From Ptychodera flava (Eukaryota; Hemichordata; Enteropneusta; Ptychoderidae): a stretch of 64,000 bases of DNA. The translations under genes were made by a program, and so were the position numbers. Every line of letters begins with the position of its first letter. The stretch's first letter is position 1. The notes under the pieces are model-generated. The model did no database searches. It was not told the DNA's origin and was given only the letters and a program-made list of their open reading frames with translations. Where the stretch lies: contig NC_091940.1 in the NCBI RefSeq assembly GCF_041260155.1, forward strand, positions 2,700,001 to 2,764,000. The letters run 5' to 3'. Below, one piece after another: positions 26,568 to 39,422 of this stretch.

Positions 26568-27386
26568 ATGCTACTGAGATCGGGAGACGTAGAAAGTAAC
26601 CCCGGGCCAAATCAAAGTAGCCAACAAACTACCGACAGGAGGAAAACAAGACAAACCACACTATTGGGTACGTATGCCACAGCAGAAAATGACCAATGTG
26701 AACTATCCGACATCATGCGCGAGTTACGTAATGTAAAAGTTGACCTCGGCAGGAAGATGGACAAGTTGTCGTCAGACTTACACAAAAAGATAGATGACTT
26801 ATCGCATGATATTAATGATGTACAACGGGAACTAGAGGAAGCCCGTGAAGAAACTGCACGCTTAGCCGAAGAAAATAAAGCCTTAAGTGATCAGGTCTGT
26901 GAATTGACAAGAGAACTAGACAGTATGAACGGACAGATGAAAAGGGACAATTTAATTTTCAAAGGATTAGATCAAGACGAGAATGAATCTTGGGATCAGA
27001 CAGAGTCAAAGGTAAAATCGTTCATCACGGAAAAGCTCGGCATCGATGGGGAGATTATAGAATTCGACAGAGTTCATCGATTGACAAATGCACGGACAAG
27101 ACCACAACCAATCATTGCCAAGTTTTCCAGATACCAGCAACGCAAACAGGTGTTCGAGGCTGCCAAGAACTTGAAAGGTACAGATTTCCAAATATCAGAA
27201 GATTTTACCCGTAGAGTAAGAGACACACGACGTAAGCTTGGCCGCCATCTTGCAGCCGCTAGAAACGAGGGAAAGAGAGCTTTTTTGTCGTTTGACAAAC
27301 TGAAGATTGACGGTACTACGTACGTATACGACACTTCAAGCGACGATATTCGCCCCTTATCAAGAAGAGACTTCAGCCACAGCTAG
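26568..27386 (+). CDS. LINE ORF1: 2A peptide, coiled coil, RNA-binding protein
   Basis: From ATG 26568 the protein has 272 residues. Residues 6-14 are GDVESNPGP, a full 2A consensus. Residues about 45-115 form heptads (a coiled coil rich in L, E and K), ending CELTRELDSMNGQMKRDN. Then comes an L1-ORF1-like RNA-binding part (NLIFKGL, FDRVHRL, RPQPIIAKF, DFQISEDF, FDKLKIDG). ORF1 proteins of this kind trimerise and coat LINE RNA. A hydrophobic stretch continues upstream in frame (CAALRLVLLSMLL) without an ATG, so the true start may have been upstream and lost. The frame is intact and ends in TAG. Confidence 0.88.
   Translation: MLLRSGDVESNPGPNQSSQQTTDRRKTRQTTLLGTYATAENDQCELSDIMRELRNVKVDLGRKMDKLSSDLHKKIDDLSHDINDVQRELEEAREETARLAEENKALSDQVCELTRELDSMNGQMKRDNLIFKGLDQDENESWDQTESKVKSFITEKLGIDGEIIEFDRVHRLTNARTRPQPIIAKFSRYQQRKQVFEAAKNLKGTDFQISEDFTRRVRDTRRKLGRHLAAARNEGKRAFLSFDKLKIDGTTYVYDTSSDDIRPLSRRDFSHS
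26583..26609 (+). other. 2A-like peptide GDVESNPGP
   Basis: The text LLRSGDVESNPGP fits D(V/I)ExNPGP at every fixed position. Ribosomes are expected to skip the bond between Gly (26604-26606) and Pro (26607-26609), so ORF1 protein would begin with Pro. In related LINEs the text before a 2A may also serve as a signal sequence. Confidence 0.9.
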
Positions 27387-30300
27387 GATAAAGGCCAAGG
27401 CCACGGTAATAACACAAATACGGACAGAACGTCTAATTTAATACACACCCAGAATTTATCTGACAATAATGTGAATTTTCGACAATTACACTGTATTTCT
27501 TGGAACATTCATGGTCTGGCGTCTAAAATACTGGATCTTGACTTCATCTCATATTTGCGAGAATTTGATATTATTTGTTTATCTGAAACGTGGGTTAAGA
27601 ATGAGTCACTGTATAGTATTGATGGGTTCAGATCATTTCAAAAAGCTGGTTGTAAAAGATCAAAGTATGGAAGACATCCAGGGGGAATAAATGTGTTTTA
27701 TAAAGACTCACTCACCTTGACCGTCAATGACATGCTTAGCAGCTCTGACAATATTGTTTGGCTTTCTTTTTACAACAATAACGATAAATTTCCTGTCATT
27801 ATTCTTGCAGTAGTTTACAATCCCCCTGATGATAGCGACAGGGTCGATTCTGATTGTACACTTGATATATTAGAACAAGAGTTAGGTTCTTTCATTGGAA
27901 AGTTTCCTGAGTCCCAATTTTATGTCTGCGGGGACTTTAATGCCCGCACTGCGGAGGAGCCTGATTATGCAAATGAGGATGTTGCCACCTTTGTGTTCCC
28001 TGCAGATGTCGTCTCGGATCGTTCTGCTTGTCCTAAACGTAGTTCAAGAGATGGCATTTTAAATTCTGTTGGTAGGAAGTTCCTAGAATTCTGTAAAACT
28101 ACAGAACTACGAATAGTTAATGGGAGACTTTTCAAAGAAATTGGTAGTGGTAGCTTTACATATGTTAGTAATACTGGTTGTAGTGTTATTGATTATCTCT
28201 TAACTCATGCATGTAATTTTTCAAATATTAACCAGTTTTATATCGACACAAGGGTTGAATCTGATCATCAACCAATTGTATTTGACATCATTCTAGATGC
28301 TCCAAGTGAATGCCTTACTGATACTTTACCTATTACTTTTGATAACAACCCTGACACTGGGAACGCAATACTCTCATATGATAGATTTATATGGGATAGC
28401 AATAAACAAGAGAATTTTTTACAATACTGGAACTCTATTGATGCTAGAAACCAGATCGGCGAATTTTATGCCTTTATTGACAGTGTGTCTATTGAGCAAG
28501 CTGCTGAATGTCTCATTGGTATGATCAAATCTGCAGCAACGGGAATGAAACGTAGTTTTAATTGCAATCGGCAGCAACGCACGGGATGTTCTGAAAATTC
28601 ATGGTATGATCGAGATTGTAAGAGATTTAAACGTATAGTCAATTCGAAATTGAATGACTTTAGAAATAATAGATCCATGTACAACCTTGACTTGTTGAAA
28701 AAATGCAAACGAGACTACAGGGAGCTGATTAACCAAAAGAAAAAAGAGTTTAACAGTAGTAATTTGGAAAAGTTGGAAATTGCAGCTGGAAGAGTAGATT
28801 CAAAAGAATTTTGGTCACTTATTAAAGGTAAATCAGCCCCTCCATCTCGCAGCATATCGAACAATGAGTGGTTTAATTATTTTTCAACTTTACTGAACAC
28901 TCCAGGTTTTGAAAACGATGACTTTACTCAATTTTATGATGAGATTAAGAGCTTTGTCGACAACGTTGAAAATAGTGAAGAAAGTACGGATGTTGACCTA
29001 GAATTTTTGAACTCTCCTATTGTAATTGAGGAAGTGGAATGTTGTGTCAACAAACTCAAGTGTGGTAAAGCTCCAGGTATTGATGGTGTGTCACCTGATA
29101 TTTTAAAAGTATGTCCTCATCCTGTCAAAGAGATGATGTGCAAATTGTTCAATGCTGTCCTTGAGTCTGGAAATTTTCCAACTGCTTGGGCACAAGGTGT
29201 CATTGCACCAATTCATAAAAAAGGTGACAAGAATTGTGCCGGTAATTACAGGGGGATAACTTTGCTTCCTATAATGGGTAAAGTCTTTTGTAGCATTTTA
29301 GACAATCGACTTCGTGTGTGGCTTGAAAAGAACTATCCAATTGTAGATGAACAGGCGGGGTTTAGAAAGAATTACTGTACATCAGATAATATCTTCATTT
29401 TACACACTATTATTTCAAAATACTTGGCTCATAAAAAGAGTAGATTATACATAGCATTTGTTGACTTGAAAAAGCCTTTGATCGCATTGATCATTATTGT
29501 TTATTTTATAAATTGCTTAAATGTGGGTTGTCATGTAAAATTTTCAGAGTTATTTTATCAATGTATAGAAATGTACAGTCGTGTGTGCGGACATCACAAG
29601 GTATGACTGATTTCTTCGATTGTAATTTTGGTGTCCAGCAGGGCTCAGTACTGTCCCCTCTTTTATTTACGATTTTTGTCAATGATATTGGAACCACTCT
29701 AGCCAACACTTACTGTTATCTGGTGTCGAAATTGGTCTGTTGAAATAATGTATTTATTGTTCGCTGACGATCTCACACTTGTTAGTTCTTCAAGAATAGG
29801 ACTACAGCGTTTGTTTGACAAACTGTATGATTATTGTTGCAAATGGAAACTCACAGTTAATGTCGGCAAAACTAGAATTATTGTCTTTAGGAGAGGTGGG
29901 GGTCTAAAAAGATACGAGAAGTGTTTTACAATGGCCAGCAGGTGGCGGTAACCTCTTTCTATGGCTATCTTGGTGTTGTTCTTTCTTGGACTGGTCATTG
30001 GTATCAAGCACAAAAAGCGTTAAGTGACCAAGCTAAAAGAGCTTTATTCAGTCTCACTACCTGCCTTTGTAATTTGGTACATTACATGTTTCAACTGCTC
30101 TCAAAATATTTGATTGCAAAATACTGCCAATTCTACTCTACGGTGCTGAGATCTGGGGATTTCATCCAGCGCCAGATATTGAAAAAATTCACAACAAAAT
30201 GCTGCGTCATATTTTAAAACTGTACAACAACACTTCGATCATTGCTATGAGGGGCGAGCAAGGCAGACCAACTTTGAAGATTCATATGTATTGTAAAATT

Positions 30301-30975
30301 ATTAAATATTGGTTAAAAATATTGAAAATGGACAAAAACAGAATGGTATACAAATGTTACGAGTTCCAAAAATGTAAAATAGATGTACAATGTTATGATT
30401 TTTGGGCAAAAAGTGTAAGAGCTTTACTTCAAAGTTATGGTTTCGGAGAAGTTTGGGAACACCAAGGTGTAGGAGACGAGACTGTATTTTTAAGATTGTT
30501 TAAGCAAAGATGTATAGACATTGATATCCAACTTTGGATGAGCGACTTGAATAACTCTGAGAGGCTAAATACTTATCGTGCATTTAAGAAAGAGCTCACT
30601 TTGGAACCATATTTGACATGTATAGAGAAACCTGCTTTCAGACTTGCCCTTTGTAAATTTAGAACATCTTCCCATTTACTAAAAATAGAAACGGGCAGGT
30701 GGAATAATATTCCCAGACCCGACAGAGTTTGTAGCTTTTGTAATCTAAGTATCGTTGAAGACGAATTTCACTTTTTACTTGTTTGTCCAACTTATATGGA
30801 CTTGAGAGCGAAATACTTACCTTACTATTACTTTAATCCTCCTGTTATGTATAAATTCAAGACCCTCCTTTCATCTCAAAATACCGTTACACTAAGGAAG
30901 TTGAGCAGATACATTTTTTTCGCGACAAAACGCAGGGAAGAGATTGCTAGAGCTGCCCACTTGGCAAATATTTAA
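27387..30975 (+). pseudogene. LINE ORF2: APE endonuclease, reverse transcriptase, zinc knuckle
   Basis: The frame is the same as ORF1, separated only by TAG 27384-27386. Endonuclease motifs: CISWNIHG, LSETWV, GDFNART, GCSVIDYLL, ESDHQPI. Reverse transcriptase: LKCGKAPGIDG, GNYRGITLLPI, QAGFRKNYCTSDN, AFVDLKK, then GVQQGSVLSPLLF and the catalytic FADD (about 29761-29772). C-terminal knuckle: CSFCNLSIVEDEFHFLLVC. The frame shifts in an A-run near 29470 inside the AFD motif, again near 29738 just before FADD, near 29930, and near 30090, returning for the final 30199-30975 part. No in-frame ATG precedes the endonuclease domain. Confidence 0.88.
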
Positions 30976-31117
30976 GATTTCTTGTATATGTATGTGTATG
31001 TGTTCTTTTGAATCAGTAATTTTGTTAACTAGCGATCTGTATTATTTTCTATTGAAGTTTGTACATCTTGGCCGGAGGCCATTAGTACTGAATAAACGAA
31101 ATCACACACGAAATCAC

Positions 31118-31136
31118 ACATCACAGACTGTTGTAT
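31118..31136 (+). repeat. Right target-site duplication of the LINE
   Basis: An exact copy of 24995-25013. Its first two bases overlap the last bases of the ACGAAATCACAC tail repeat. Confidence 0.8.
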
Positions 31137-32171
31137 GGTAAATTTATTATAGCTTTGTCAATACCAGTGAATTTTGTGACGTCATACCCTCAGATTATTA
31201 CTGATAAAGTATCCGATTATCCAGCATTTTGGCCCAAAATTCACTGACATCGCCAAAACTATAATATGATAGCAATAATTTACCAGTTAGGTTGAAAATA
31301 GGTCTTTTAACATATGAGGTTGCTGCAAAAGTATAAAAAATACTCCAACACATACATTAGGTCTGAACTAGTTTATTGTCAACAATTAAAGTAGCATTAT
31401 ATATTTACGTGGGTATTTATATTGGTTGAGGCTGCATCTTCGGTGGGCTTTCGATATAGTCTGTCTCACAAGATCAATGATATGCTCACATTTACAGCTG
31501 TGAATCCAGCACACATATCATAAATAATATTGCAGCAATCTGCCTTAACTTCTTGAAGGCATGGATATGGGATATCCCAAGACAATGTTATGCAACTGAA
31601 AGTAATGGAGTGAATACAGATTTGTTGGGTATCTATAGAGTGAACCATGCTTATATTTTCTACCGTACACTTTGTGCGATCGTCCACAATAACATTGAGA
31701 TCGAGTTTCGTAGCATTTAAGGGTAGTACTGGAGACCTTTGAAGACATGCTGATACTTGACTGTGATGCTACAGACCAAATAAACACAGTTTTAGTTCGA
31801 TGAAGTGGAAATGCATTGTTCGAGTTTAGTCTACTGGCAATAGATATTTTTTATCTATTCTGTGACTGTTCGCTGACACGGAAGATTTTTTGAATGTATA
31901 CATAACGAAAAAAACCTACTAAACCTATCTACTTGTGGAACATGCCAGACTGGCATCACTGATGTTGCTGTGACCATTTCTGTCTATTCAAATGCTCATA
32001 CGCTTCTTTATAATTTATAAAAATAATGTTGGACATGAAACTTTATGTGTGAACACAGACGTTTGTACCTATCTATAACCATACATCTCATTCAATGTCC
32101 ATCTCTCTTCAAGCTAAGTTAACTTTAGATTCCACATTGGCGAGTGCCATATGAGTTTCTTTGAAGACACT
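31137..32171. other. Unassigned intergenic sequence
   Basis: No gene or repeat is recognised. Confidence 0.4.
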
Positions 32172-32454
32172 GACGCAGACTTTGAATGCGGAGACATATG
32201 TGAGAGGAAAACAATTGAATGCGACGCAGACTTTGAATGCGGAGACATATGTGAGAGAAAAACATTTGATTGCGACGCAGACTTTGAATGCGGAGACATA
32301 AGCTTATGTGAGAGAAAAACATTTGATTGCGACGCAGACTTTGAATGCGGAGACATATGTGAGAGAAAACAATTGAATGCGACGCAGACTTTGAATGCGG
32401 AGACATATGTGAGAGAAAAACAATTGAATGCGACGCAGACTTTGAATGCGGAGA
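32172..32454. repeat. 51-bp minisatellite, six units
   Basis: Units begin GACGCAGACTTTGAATGCGG at 32172, 32223, 32274, 32331, 32381 and 32432. Spacings are 51, 51, 57, 50 and 51; the 57 comes from an added AGCTTA. In the plus strand the first four units read in frame as DADFECGDICERKTFDC, and the 50-bp unit then shifts the frame. I treat it as a minisatellite and not a protein repeat, since frame is not kept and no gene surrounds it. Confidence 0.88.
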
Positions 32455-34942
32455 ACAGGTAGTTTTGGGCCACCGTACTGGAAGATATAAACACCTACTT
32501 TAGTTTATTTGCCATTTCAGATAAAACTTACCAGACTCTAACTCTTAGATTACTTTGACAGAGCCTTGTGTTTGGAAGAATTCAGTGAACAAGATATGGA
32601 GGCACTTGCAATAGTGTGTATATGTATTGTCTATAAATTTGAGCAGGGAGAGGCACCTTTCTTGTTTCCAAGATTGATAGCTGATGAAATCTCAGGGTAA
32701 AGGAGTTAGCTGTGATGGAAAGAAAAGCTCTGCAGTTACTGAACTTCAGATTGTATCATCGCTGTCAGCTTAGGAAAGTGCAGCGATTCGATGTTTTGCT
32801 GAGGTGTCGTGCTGGGCCAACCTGTTTGCTGAAAACTATGTACGTTAAGTTTATCTGAACCGAAGATACTACATCTGTATGATGTCTTACATATATTTAG
32901 TAGGTCTGCAATTCACAGGGGAAATAGTCTTGGATATGGGTTAAAGATTCGTGCATCATGGTCAGTGTCCGTTAGAAGGCACAGAATACTTGAATGCACA
33001 TTGAAGATCGACAAAATCACTGGCAGATATTTCTTTTATTAGAAATTTGAAGTGCTAACAGGTGAAACAGTTTTTAAATGTTAACGCGTTTTCACCTATT
33101 CTATTGGCGTTTTATGATAGTTGAAATGTCGATGTCAGCAATAATGCAGATTGGGATTTCTTTAGTCTGCAATGGCATAAGTATCTGTTGAAGTATGAGC
33201 TATTTCTAAACTATAACTCATACCATTGTATTATTGTGCACTGATTTAATCCTTATAAGTGATATATATAATGTGAAATACAAAGTTGCAAAGTTAGATG
33301 AAGCATGTCAAGGGTTAAGAAATTGTCACCTGAAATATGGGAAACATGTATTGGAAAAGCCAAAATGGAGAACAAATCATTTTGAAATAGAATATGGAAT
33401 AAAGAAATCTATGGTCTCAAGTCTTGTGTGACTTTCTCTCTTTTGGTCTGCTAAGGAAGGGCATGTATGTACTCCTGAAAACAGAAAGAGGAAAATCTAT
33501 TAACCTTTCAGTGAAAGACAGATTGTGATTTTTGTCCTTCTTAAGTTGAAGATGCACTTCACCCTGTGTAAAGATCTTTGCAGGTCACTTTTGAACAAAT
33601 ATTAACCTTACTGATATATTTTAATGATTTCAACAGAGAAGATTAGCAATAAATAAAGTTTTCTGGTGTACATTATTCATATGCTGAATTACAGTTAACA
33701 TCAGACAAATAAGTAAACTAAAAACAGAGACAAACAACAATATCTATATTAAAAACCAAATAATATGTACATTTATATGAAATAACCAATAATTAGAAAC
33801 TTAAAGATGATTGCAGATGACAAAGACATGTCATCAACTTGAATTAATGGCATTTATTTGACTTTTAAATCATGATTCAGTATCCATCAAAGTGTACTCT
33901 GGTTTTCTACATTGTTTTATTTCGTGTATGTTATGCAATGCTTTCAGACTCAAGGGGAGGCAGCAGATTCATGCAAAACACAAGAAAAAGAAATAATGGA
34001 AACTGAAATGAAACTGTCAAACACAGATGAGACATTTGTGGTTTACTTTCACTTCATGGCTGTGCATCATGTGATGTACATGATGCAACTGTCTTGTGGT
34101 TTATAGGCAGTTTATTCATAAGTTGACAACCTAAAGAAATATGATTTGTGAATAAATAAGTAGGTATAATTTGCACTGACAATGATACAAAGTTTATCCA
34201 ATCTGTGAAATCCTGGTGTAATGATATGTGTCCAGTGAATCTTTCTCTATGAATGTGCTAAAGGTTCAATGATGTTGAAGGTTAGGACTGCCAAACACTA
34301 TGTCTGATGTACTTTATAATGCATGGTGGAATTGAGAAAAAACTTAAACAAACCACACTAGGATGGCAGCCAGACATGGCATAAGTACATGTATTTCATA
34401 AAAATTCATAAGGAGGGGCTTAAGGAATGCATTGGAGAGAAATGCATTTAAATTGCAAGAAGCAACAGTCAAACGGCAACAAAAGGCAAGCTTTCCAACA
34501 TACATGTACTTTGATACCAAGGAAGTTAACCATTCACTAATCGTTTGCATGGAATGATCAGAGCAGGATTTCTTTGTGGGACATACAGTACATTATCCTA
34601 GAGTGATTTTATCATGTCTTCAAGATGACCATATATATCCATAGAAAATCATATATACAGATCTGCATCTACTCAGGTCAAGTATAACTTGAAATTGAGG
34701 AAATACCATAATCACACCATTCAACTCTTCACGGAGCATGTTGTCGGGTAAAATGCAGTGTTCATATACCGGGAATGATTACTTTCATGAAGGACAATTG
34801 ACTTTGAAGTCTCTGGTTGATTTAATGTTTACATACCCGACTAAATGCCAAATTGATTTCATTGCTTTCCAAACAGGTTACACCATGAACAACAAATGTC
34901 AAGTCACAGATACACAAGGGTTAGCATTGTCACATCTGCTAA
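32455..34942. other. Unassigned intergenic sequence
   Basis: No recognised exon, RNA or repeat. Short open frames have no domain. Confidence 0.35.
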
Positions 34943-35090
34943 GGGACTGGTCAGTTTCTTCGACCTGGGGGGTGGATTCATGGCGGTCACCCTGTTTTTG
35001 ACTTTGGTGGTAGGGAGGTCACCATGTTTTTGAAATGCCCAATATGGGGGGTCAGTGTGTTTTTAATTTCAACATGGCTCACACTCTCAG

Positions 35091-35808
35091 GTATGTTAAT
35101 GCATGGGCATAGGCTTACTTACATGTAAAATCAGTTTGAACATACTTTTTAATCAGACCTGGTCAGAAAATTGTGAAAATTGCCAAAAATATGTTTCGCA
35201 TTTGATTAAGTTGAAATTTATCATAATATATTACCTAAGTCAGGTCACGTGACCGAAATCTGTTATTTTCCCGCCAAAATTGTATATTGCAAATAACTGA
35301 ACATTCCAACCGCTAAACATCAAAATATTTAAAATATTATTACCAATTAATGTAAAATGGGATGGAAACTTGTGTTAAAACTACTGGCAGATGCAAAATT
35401 ATTGAATTTTGAATAACATTTCTTCACAAAAAACAACAAATACAATATTTTTGATGTTTTACATGAATGTTTTGAATGTCAGAAAGAAGTATAGATAAAG
35501 TTTCATGAGTGCCATGTATTTTTGAAAGAATATGATAGATGTTGTTTCCAAAAGTGCAGAGAAAATCAAGAAAATTTAACGGGTTACGGTTGGAATATTA
35601 AAATTAATAAAGACGTAAATTTTGGCGGGAAAATATCAGATTTGGTCACGTGACTCAACTTGTCAAGATTTAGGCAGACATTTTTTAAAAGAATTTATCA
35701 ATTTCAATAATTAGGTCAAATATCAATCAAATCTGGTGGTTTTTAAAGATAATTGATCATTTTCTTACTTTGGCTTGATGGGTACAAACACCCATGCATT
35801 AACTTACT
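35091..35808. mobile_element. Long inverted-repeat element nested in the MITE
   Basis: The ends GTTAATGCATGGG (35095) and CCCATGCATTAAC (35791-35803) pair. Inner blocks also pair: GGTCACGTGACCGAAATCTG with AGATTTGGTCACGTGAC, and TTTTCCCGCCAAAATT with AATTTTGGCGGGAAAA. Both arms carry CACGTG. The related MITE at 3991 lacks this insert at the matching place, which shows it is an insertion. Confidence 0.75.
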
Positions 35809-35947
35809 TGAGCTTGCGAAAATGCATTGTGCCAGCCACAAATTTCATCATTCAGTTGCATTTCTCGGCGCGCCCTTCGGGCGAATAAGTTTAATAATAA
35901 TAAGACATTTTTCAGAGCCCCACCCTAGTGCAAAACTTTAATGTATC

Positions 35948-36129
<182 letters not shown>

Positions 36130-36535
36130 ACCAGAACAGCCCGAGTACGAGGGTTTTATCCGACTTAAAAACTATCGCCCCTAACTGATATATTTTCGTT
36201 TTCAATGTGTTTACGTCAACCGTCCCCTTTGTCAATGTAACATGTTTAGGATATGAATTAAAACTTTTTTTTGTGAAATAGCCTTCCAATGTAATGGAAC
36301 ATCCTATAAATGCCCTAGGGCACAGCAGATTTTGTGTCGCAGCTGGTTTCTGCTGTGTTACCAAATTTGAATATTAAAACGTACCAGATGTCTACAGAAT
36401 ATGACATGTTCACTTTTGATCTGACAGTACTTTACTACGGCACTGTCATTTGGAATTTGGTGACCAAGGCTTTATGAGTAAATAAAACACCCTGAATTGA
36501 GCACTCTGATCAGTCAATCAACAGTAGATAGTTTT

Positions 36536-36582
<47 letters not shown>

Positions 36583-36791
36583 GACATACTTGTATGTTTA
36601 AAATTTTTTGGCGTGCCCTTCGGGCGCATTTCTTTAAAATATCAACAATATTTTCCAGCATGCCCTTCAGCTACATGACTTTCTTATATCAGATATGTAT
36701 ATATATTAGAGATATCTGGATGTTTAATATAAAAAATAATCCATCGCACCCCCACCCCCCCATCCCCCAGCTAAAGAAACTGACCAGTCCC

Positions 36792-39301
36792 ATCCTAACT
36801 GGTTTAATCTTCAAAGTTAGAAGACATAGATGTTCTTATAGTCAATTTTGAAATTTCTGGAATTTTATGCCATCTTTTAATACATTTAGCCCAATACCAG
36901 TAAATGTAATTTGTCAAATTTTCTATCATAAAAGAAAACTTTCCTTAGGAGCATGCCAATCTTAGCATTGACTGGTACTCAGCTGCTTCTTCTTCAGGGC
37001 TTGTCACAAACAATAGATTTCATACGCCTGCTTCTGTAATCTATGGAGTTTCATCAAAATGTAAGTTTTGGGATCAGTGAAACAGAGTCAAACAGAAAAG
37101 TTTCCCACAGTTCAATGACTTTTGGTATTATCAGACACTATTTGACCTTTGACTCCACAGCTGTTTTAATCACATTTACCAGGACAATCTGACATGATCA
37201 ATTATTTTGTGAAAAAATGTCTCATTATCACTAAATCTAAAAAGTGAATGAAGACCAGTCCAACAGGTATTATATGAATTTATGTGAAGTAATTCAGCTC
37301 AAACATGATTTCTCCATTGCACAGGTTGAATTTTGAGAAACTTGACTAACAATATTTGTCTGCAAATTTCAAAATTTTTTAATCAAATCTGAATCAAATC
37401 AACCCATGCTACCCACAAAAATGAAATGTGATAGCTATTTACTGTTACTTTCAGAGAAAAAGTCATATTATCAAAAATTGATATCTTGGATTCAAAAGTT
37501 TATAGATGAAAATTTTGAGAATGTTTGTTCCAAGGAGCAGCAAGCAAACTGGCCAAAAGTTTACCGTGAAAGGTGACAGCTCTGAATAATCAATCTCTCT
37601 GTTTGAGGGCGCTCTACTAGCACTCCTGAAAAGCGATACCAATTATCAAAGAAGTGACAATCATCCCAAGCAACAAACAAATCAAACTTGCCTTTCCTTA
37701 TTATCTGTATGACAAGAATATAAACGTTGGATTATGGTGACATTAGTATAAATAAAATCTATGCCAAATCAGTATATGTAGAAGTGGAGGGGATTGTATG
37801 TAAGTGGGTTCTCTCCAAGATTATGGAATATTGAAGCAGGGACTGATATTGAATGAAATAATCCCATCGATATTCCCCAGTATACTATGATGTGTCTGCT
37901 ACTCTGTATGATTTCCGGTGCAGTTCTTTTCAGCATCTGTATCATTGATAAATTACATGCAATTCTACATATTCAACTTTGAAAGAGCTAAATATACTTG
38001 CTATACATGCCTGAACTGCAATGATCAGACTTTGAATCATTTGATTTAATCTTTTTTTAGAAAAAAAATATTAATTTTAGAAGTGTAGTTTTCAAAACTA
38101 AAAGAGATACCAGTGGATTACACAACCAATTTCCAAATATTTTATATTTAGGATAGCATAGAGGTGGTTATGGCACCACTGTCCGTCAAAATCAGTGCAA
38201 AGGTTCATATTATGAAAAGCCATTGTTTTAGTAATAACCTCATATTGTCAATTGGTATTTCATCTACTTCAATACAAAGACAAAATGTCCTAAAAATCTA
38301 CAAAAGATATTTTATTGTTACAGATTTGTACAAAATTATTTTCATAATTAACAGTATTTTGTTTCAAAAATATTTTACATCTGTCACCTGTATGTGAAAA
38401 CTCAAACAGAAATAAAGCTCAAAAATGATTTCTTTTGTGAGTTTTGAATAATGTACATCATGTAGCAATAAATATTAAATTCAAAAGCACTTTACAAGAA
38501 TCTTCTCCAGAGTAGTACCAGAATGAATATTGACCATACCACTGCTATGTACACCTTGATCAGCATTGCAATGATGAAGCAACTAGACTATTATATCCAC
38601 AAGGTAGAAAGGCCACACAGGGAAACATTACAGAAAAGATTTGCTACTCAATTTTGTCATTCAATGCCAAACATATCATTACTTATGTTTGGAACATGAC
38701 AATCAGCCTTATAGCTTAAGAGTTACTGCATAGAGTTGTGTGTCTGTGGATAGCAAACCATTCATTAACAAAGTAAAAGGGGTAAGCTTACTCATATAAA
38801 AGCTTGCACTCTATTGTAGTATGCCGCCTCGTTATGAGATGGCTACAAAGGATGGGAAGATTAACCATGTTGTTCAATGTTCATGAAATATGTACATGAA
38901 CCTAGTATCATATTTGGTAGATGTACAGTCCTTAAAGTAAAACAAAATGTGAAATGTATTTACAATTAGAGAGATAAAAAGAATGATCTATTCATTGCAG
39001 GAATCTTTCAATCTACATGTTTTCATATCAGAAATAAATGTTTCAGCTTTGTTACAATAAATAATAGCTTATCAAGACATAGATATCAATGATCATTGAA
39101 GTATTACTGTTATTCAATATGATACAGTTATTCATTCCCATCCAACCTTGGCACTGGACATGACTTCAGCAAATCTACAATGTTCTACATGTTATAATTA
39201 ATATTCAAGGTTTTCAAGAGAGATTAGAAGCATTGCCGGTGTAAACCAAGCCAAACAAACACAAATTGATAAACTACACGGCAACTCTCATGCAATATAA
39301 C
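36792..39301. other. Unassigned intergenic sequence
   Basis: No recognised exon. It lies downstream of the 3' end of TMEM231 and shows no repeat that I can match within the window. Confidence 0.35.
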
Positions 39302-39334
39302 CATGGTTACTCTACGTGGGGTAGAGTAACCGTG
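39302..39334. repeat. Short hairpin beside a (TA)n tract
   Basis: GGTTACTCTAC and GTAGAGTAACC pair around a short loop (GTGG), immediately before a (TA)n run at 39337-39420. The hairpin-plus-(TA)n arrangement recurs at 36053 and 45323. Confidence 0.75.

Positions 39335-39336
<2 letters not shown>

Positions 39337-39420
<84 letters not shown>
39337..39420. repeat. (TA)n microsatellite
   Basis: A pure TA tract of about 84 bp. Confidence 0.95.

Positions 39421-39422
<2 letters not shown>

Larger units (their letters stand above)
25014..31117 (+). mobile_element. Near full-length 2A-bearing LINE with 19-bp target duplication
   Basis: Order: 5' UTR (from 25014), a nested second LINE fragment (about 25245-26508), ORF1 with a 2A peptide (26568-27386), ORF2 with endonuclease and reverse transcriptase (about 27387-30975), and a 3' UTR with GGCCGGAGGCC, AATAAA and two copies of ACGAAATCACAC as tail. 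It is an APE-type non-LTR retrotransposon; the exact clade needs a tree. ORF2 has at least four frameshifts, so the copy is dead. The intact 19-bp flanking repeats suggest moderate rather than great age. Confidence 0.85.
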
